NCBI GenBank assembly: GCA_002482525.1
Contig: DLGC01000004.1
Location: 62,001 to 126,000, forward strand
Origin: Propionibacteriaceae bacterium UBA7704
GTDB lineage: Bacteria > Actinomycetota > Actinomycetes > Propionibacteriales > Propionibacteriaceae
DNA length: 64,000 nucleotides
Direction of reading: 5' to 3'
This document shows, one piece after another, positions 60,701 through 64,000 of this stretch; position 1 is the first letter of the stretch, and every line of letters starts with the position of its first letter. The notes beneath the pieces were generated by a model that was given only the letters and a program-made list of their open reading frames with translations, was not told the origin of the DNA and searched no databases. A program made the position numbers and the translations under genes.

Positions 60701-63279
60701 GCGTCATCGACGACCGCCCGATCCGGGTCATCACCGCGAACGCAGTAGCCGGCGATCTGGACGCCGATGGCCCGGTCGCGGCGATGGTCGCCGACCAGCT
60801 GCGCGGACGTCCGGCCGACGGTGAGGCGATCATCGAGTTGTACGTCGGCTGGCCGTCCGGGCCGGACCCCGACCGAGCCACCACGCTGCGCGAGCAGCTC
60901 CGAGGCTGGGAACGCGAAGGCGTGAGCCGGGTGACCATCGCGGCCTGCTCGGCCGACGGCGACGTCGACTATCTCACCTTCCGCCCCGACGCGGACGGTG
61001 AGCCGGTCGAGGACGAGCGGGTCCGCGGCGTCCATCCGATGGTCTTCCGCCGGTTGAACCTGTGGCGGCTCAGCGAGTTCGACGCCACCCGACTGCCTGC
61101 CCCCCGGGGAGTGTTGCTGTTCGACTGCGTCGCCAAGGCCAACCCCGAAGACCGCCGACTGGTCGCCATGGCCGAGGTCAGCCAGCTCGCCGCAGTCCGC
61201 GACGCCAACGGCCGATTGATCGGCCTGCCGCACGCCGAACGCGCGGTGGAGAATTGCCTGGAGTCGATCCGGCGGACGCGCGCCGCGCGCGGTGCAGCCG
61301 GCAGCCGGCTGGATATGAACCACGTGTGGGTTTACGTCTGGCCCGAGATCGAACTCGACCTGCGCGACGTGATGACCCTGCAGCACAAGATCACGCCGCT
61401 GTCGGACGGCACCGGCATCGAGGAGGTGGTCGCCCAAGGCACCTTCGTCAGGCCCGACACCGCACCCACCAAACTGGCGATCCGGTTCCACGCCAAGCCC
61501 GGCTCGGGAGTGGCCGCCTCCGTGGTGCCGCCGCCAGCCGAGCCGCTGCAACCCCTGGACGATTACGCCGCGCAGGTGATTCGGGCCAGGCGCCGCGGAC
61601 TGGTGTACCCCTACGAACTGTCCGAAACCTTGGCCGGGCCCGGCGGCACTATGGTCGAGCTCGATCTCGATCCGAACGTTACTGCCGGTGCCCCCGACCG
61701 GCTGATCGAGGTGAAGCGCCGTCCGGGGCAGAACAAGGCGGGCATCATCGCCGGCCTGGTCACCACCCCGACTCCGCTTTATCCGGAAGGCATCACGCGC
61801 ATCGTGCTCTCCGGCGACCCGAACCGCGGCCTGGGCGCGGTCGCCGAACCCGAATGCCGGCGGATCATCGCCGCACTCGACCTGGCCGCCGAAATGGGCG
61901 TCCCCATCGAGTGGTACACCCTGTCCTCCGGTGCTCGGATCTCGATGGAATCGGGCACCGAGAACATGGACTGGGTCGGAGCCGCGCTGCGCCGCATCGT
62001 CGAGTTCACCCAGGACGGCGGTGAGATCAACATCGTGGTCGCCGGCATCAACGTGGGTGCCCAGCCTTACTGGAACGCCGAGGCGACGATGCTGATGCAC
62101 ACCCGCGGCATCCTGGTGATGACGCCGGATTCGGCGATGGTGCTCACCGGCAAGCAGTCGTTGGACTTCTCCGGGGGAGTCTCGGCCGAGGACAACTTCG
62201 GCATCGGCGGCTACGACCGGGTGATGGGACCCAACGGGCAAGCCCAGTATTGGGCGCCCGACCTGGCCGGCGCCTTCGGCATCCTGATGGGCCACTACGA
62301 GCAGACCTATGTGCTGCCTGGTGAGGAGCGTCCGCGACGCGCAGCCACGACCGATCCGTCCGATCGGGACGTATCGGAGCATCCCCACGAGCTGGCCGGC
62401 AGTGACTTCGCGACCGTGGGTCAGATCTTCTCGGCCACCCACAATCCCGACCGGAAGAAGGCCTTCGACATCCGCACGGTGATCGCCGCGGTGTGTGACG
62501 CCGATCATCCCCGAACCGAGCGGTGGGCGGGCATGGCTGATGCCGATACCGCTGTGGTTGTCGACGCCCGGATCGGCGGCTATCCGGTGGCGATGTTGGG
62601 CATCGAGAGTGCACCGGTGCCGCGGGCCGGGTTCCCGCCCACGGACGGTCCGGACACCTGGACGGCCGGCACCTTGTTCCCGCGGTCGAGCAAGAAGGTG
62701 GCTCGGGCGATCAACGCCGCCTCCGGTAACCGTCCGGTGGTGGTGTTGGCGAACCTGTCCGGCTTCGATGGCTCCCCGGAGTCGATGCGCAATCTGCAGT
62801 TGGAGTACGGCGCTGAGATCGGTCGGGCGATCGTGAACTTCGACGGCCCGATCGTGTTCGTGGTGATCAGCCGCTACCACGGCGGTGCCTTCGTGGTGTT
62901 CAGCAAGCAGTTGAATCCGAAGATGACCGTGTTGGCGATCGAGGGCTCGTTCGCATCCGTGATCGGTGGGGCTCCGGCCGCTGCGGTGGTCTTCGCTGGT
63001 GACGTCGCCAAGCGCACCGCCGCCGATCCGCGGGTGGCCTCGATCGAAGCCAAACTGCGCACGGCCCGCTCCCATGAGCGCGCCGCGCTGCAGTTGGAGT
63101 TGGCCGATGCCCGGGCTGCCATTCGTGCGGAGAAGATCAGCGAGGTGGCCGCCGAATTCGACGGCGTCCACGACATTCACCGAGCCGTGCGAGTCGGCTC
63201 GGTCGACAAGGTGATTTCCGCCGCTCGGCTGCGTCCGGAGATCATCGAGGCCATCGAGACCGGGCTGGGTCTGGGGTAA
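57769..63279 (+). CDS. Single-chain multidomain acyl-CoA carboxylase (BC-BCCP-CT)
   Basis: 1836 residues from a GTG at 57769 behind GAGGAG (57758-57763). The frame stays open upstream to 57517, but only a start at IVIVNRGEAAMR agrees with biotin carboxylases. Order: biotin carboxylase with ATP-grasp (about 1-450, LKATAGGGGRGIRR), a linker, biotin carrier with the biotinyl lysine K627 in LESMKMETVI, then carboxyltransferase beta- and alpha-like halves (about 850-1836) with GGSM-free helical linker before them. The form matches actinobacterial fused acetyl/propionyl-CoA carboxylases of about 1830 residues. It makes malonyl- or methylmalonyl-CoA in the cytosol and could feed the trans-AT PKS next door, though it lies outside the att-like repeat. 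Confidence 0.88.
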   Translation: MFQRIVIVNRGEAAMRLIHAVRDLNAERPHAEPITTIALYTDAEKSAMFVREADEAYSIGPASARPYLNHELLLQALTEVRADAAWVGWGFVAEDADFAEKVTAAGITFIGPSAAAMRKLGDKIGSKLIAEQVGVPVAPWSGGGLDSLDEALAAAERVGYPLMLKATAGGGGRGIRRVDSADDLADAYQRTRDEAERAFGSGVVFLEKLVTGARHVEVQVIADAHGTAWALGVRDCTVQRRNQKVIEESASPLLTAEQTADLRASAERLVPAVGYVGAATVEFLYHPGEQLFAFLEVNTRLQVEHPITEVTNDFDLVKAQLRVADGGRLGERPVEQGHAVEARLNAEDPDRDFAPSPGLITRFDVPVGPGVRVDTGVSEGDTIPADFDSMIAKVIASGRTRTEALGRLRRALAETTVIIEGGATNKSFVLDLLSRPEVVGPDPDATGEQVWADTGWIDRVRADGDLVADRYSAVALVGAAIEALEEVERREIAHLLETAHGGRPQAQHKAGLTVEQKLRGATYTLVVFRTGPDRYRVRLGDDVVDAELTRLDDAHGRLRIGTEQFRIVTATHGPVQFIEVNGVAHRVSRDEGGVLRSPAPALVVATPVAVGDEVAAGAPVVVLESMKMETVIAAPFAARVKELMVISGSQVESLAPLVRLEPFGEAAEEVAEAGEIDLPKAAAELSAPALAARKLDELSAHLMGYDTDPTAGVLPAYLAARDAARTEGVDVLTGEIDLVTLFADLAELSRNRPVGEDGSELRIHSDKELFHRYLQSLDSSRAALPSRFVDRLTRALAHYDVTDLDRTPGLDEAVFRIFLAQQRVAGDVQVILAILDRWIGETAPDQELASSARAQLERLVRATQRRFPAVSDVARSVRFRWFDQPQVDAEREQVLAGVATEVADLAAHPDAADYAERIAALAIIPERMSPTLAARLVDGVTAHEPLLEILLRKHYREYQLSEVRAFSVAGRSVVTGDCVIDDRPIRVITANAVAGDLDADGPVAAMVADQLRGRPADGEAIIELYVGWPSGPDPDRATTLREQLRGWEREGVSRVTIAACSADGDVDYLTFRPDADGEPVEDERVRGVHPMVFRRLNLWRLSEFDATRLPAPRGVLLFDCVAKANPEDRRLVAMAEVSQLAAVRDANGRLIGLPHAERAVENCLESIRRTRAARGAAGSRLDMNHVWVYVWPEIELDLRDVMTLQHKITPLSDGTGIEEVVAQGTFVRPDTAPTKLAIRFHAKPGSGVAASVVPPPAEPLQPLDDYAAQVIRARRRGLVYPYELSETLAGPGGTMVELDLDPNVTAGAPDRLIEVKRRPGQNKAGIIAGLVTTPTPLYPEGITRIVLSGDPNRGLGAVAEPECRRIIAALDLAAEMGVPIEWYTLSSGARISMESGTENMDWVGAALRRIVEFTQDGGEINIVVAGINVGAQPYWNAEATMLMHTRGILVMTPDSAMVLTGKQSLDFSGGVSAEDNFGIGGYDRVMGPNGQAQYWAPDLAGAFGILMGHYEQTYVLPGEERPRRAATTDPSDRDVSEHPHELAGSDFATVGQIFSATHNPDRKKAFDIRTVIAAVCDADHPRTERWAGMADADTAVVVDARIGGYPVAMLGIESAPVPRAGFPPTDGPDTWTAGTLFPRSSKKVARAINAASGNRPVVVLANLSGFDGSPESMRNLQLEYGAEIGRAIVNFDGPIVFVVISRYHGGAFVVFSKQLNPKMTVLAIEGSFASVIGGAPAAAVVFAGDVAKRTAADPRVASIEAKLRTARSHERAALQLELADARAAIRAEKISEVAAEFDGVHDIHRAVRVGSVDKVISAARLRPEIIEAIETGLGLG

Positions 63280-63362
63280 GGCCGCCCTGGTGGTCTTTCG
63301 GCAGTCCAGTGGTTGATCGGCGACTGTGCTCGGTCGCCCCTGTCATTGATACGCTTCGATTC

Positions 63363-64000
63363 GTGATTCGATCTGTCGTGAAAATTGGTGCGGCATTCTT
63401 CGCAGTGACCTTGGCAGTATTGCTCGGCGCAACCCCCGCCGGCGCCACGCCAACGATCATTCCCCAGGCAACGGGAAAGACGCTTGACTCAGGCAACATC
63501 ATTGTGATGAAGCCCGACGTTGCCTATCAGGTGCCGCTGGCAGGCAAGATTTCGGCGGTCAAACTCGTTCAGGTCAACACCGGTGGTGTTCTGCTCGACC
63601 AAATCTCTGTGAATGGGTTGGTGGTGCGGCAGTTCAGCGATGGCGATGCTGACGGCCAGGTATTCCTGGTTCAGGTGACTTCCACAGACACTCTCATCTA
63701 CCAGCACGGCCTCATCGCCGAGGGTGAGTTCTTCGTGCACAGCGTCGTGTTCAGGTTCGACGGCAGCAAACTCGTCGATGCCATGAAACGGGATTCAACT
63801 GGCCGCGGCCGAGGCTGGTTCGAGTTCGACACCGCCTACAGCTCGATGGCGGGTGCCGGTCAGATCGTCACCAAGTACAAGGGGATTACCAATACCTGCA
63901 GCTATGCGAAGAGCCAAGTGTCCTGCTCTGCAAAGGTGCCACGTCCGAAGTTCTCCGGCCGTCTGAAGGTCAAAAGGGTCCTTAGCCTGAGCGCTCCCCG
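63363..64000 (+). CDS. Secreted protein of unknown function, cut by the window end
   Basis: The frame is open from GTG 63363 (or GTG 63378) to the last base, with no stop. The first 30 residues form a signal peptide: basic start, a hydrophobic core AFFAVTLAVLLGA, then TPAGAT as a likely signal peptidase I site. The mature part is rich in beta strands and has two cysteines near the end of the visible part (about residues 179 and 188: NTCSYAKSQVSCSA), which could form a disulfide. No family recognised. Confidence 0.7.
   Translation, partial: MIRSVVKIGAAFFAVTLAVLLGATPAGATPTIIPQATGKTLDSGNIIVMKPDVAYQVPLAGKISAVKLVQVNTGGVLLDQISVNGLVVRQFSDGDADGQVFLVQVTSTDTLIYQHGLIAEGEFFVHSVVFRFDGSKLVDAMKRDSTGRGRGWFEFDTAYSSMAGAGQIVTKYKGITNTCSYAKSQVSCSAKVPRPKFSGRLKVKRVLSLSAP

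Noticed and set aside
59557..63180. 1207-codon open frame on the minus strand
   Set aside because: It lies wholly antisense to the carboxylase, is His/Arg/Asp-rich with no domain pattern, and arises because GC-rich codons leave few stops on the opposite strand.
1..64000. CRISPR arrays, rRNA genes and intact insertion sequences
   Set aside because: No regularly spaced direct repeats, no rRNA-like stretches and no recognisable transposase or integrase were seen on either strand.

Overview
The window comes from a high-GC Actinomycetota chromosome. The signs are G/C-ending codons, GTG starts, actinobacterial families (SigE-type sigma factor, GAP family membrane protein, an 1836-residue single-chain acyl-CoA carboxylase) and long GC-rich antisense shadow frames. 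The genus cannot be fixed from sequence alone; Propionibacteriales is a guess. All calls were made by reading the sequence, and family names rest on recalled motifs rather than searches.

Layout. (1) 1-7010: a plus-strand catabolic cluster resembling the C-glycoside deglycosidase systems of gut and soil bacteria. It holds a DgpA-like Gfo/Idh/MocA oxidoreductase, a GPH-type sugar symporter, a ROK regulator, a protein that fuses the small beta and the TIM-barrel alpha subunit of a C-glycoside deglycosidase, and then a separate beta and alpha pair. (2) 7137-9819: a DHA2-type MFS exporter, a GAP family membrane protein and a glutathione peroxidase. (3) 9978-24836: a sugar regulon built around a 558-base divergent control region. 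A PfkB kinase and DeoR regulator run left. An ABC sugar importer and ten catabolic genes run right: SIS isomerase, DhaK-DhaL kinase, RpiB-type isomerase, aldolase-SDR fusion, cupin, LsrF-like thiolase, archaeal-type TIM and class II aldolase among them. It mixes parts of the L-erythrulose route with an autoinducer-2 style thiolase, so the substrate is open. (4) 24926-27490: a nitrilase-family amidase, a SigE-type sigma factor with a membrane-anchored partner, and tRNA-Ser(GGA).

(5) 27494-57528: an apparent genomic island starting at the tRNA-Ser 3' end and closing at a diverged 26-base copy of that end (57503-57528). It carries one minus-strand operon of about 28.5 kb: ABC-2 exporter (two genes), Sfp-type PPTase, an NRPS (A-PCP-C-A(Gly)-PCP plus a truncated C-like tail), a stand-alone acyltransferase, three AT-less KS-DH-KR-ACP modules, a type II thioesterase and a final KS-KR-ACP-reductase. 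This is a trans-AT PKS-NRPS assembly line with reductive release. Colinear reading gives an acyl/aminoacyl-glycyl starter extended to a triene and a 3-hydroxy aldehyde or alcohol. The first PKS module is split by a frameshift at a run of seven G (44399-44405). (6) 57769-64000: the multidomain acyl-CoA carboxylase, which could supply malonyl-CoA, and the start of a secreted protein cut by the window end.

The strongest candidates for undescribed biology are the beta-alpha deglycosidase fusion, the hybrid LsrF/erythrulose operon and the trans-AT PKS-NRPS island.
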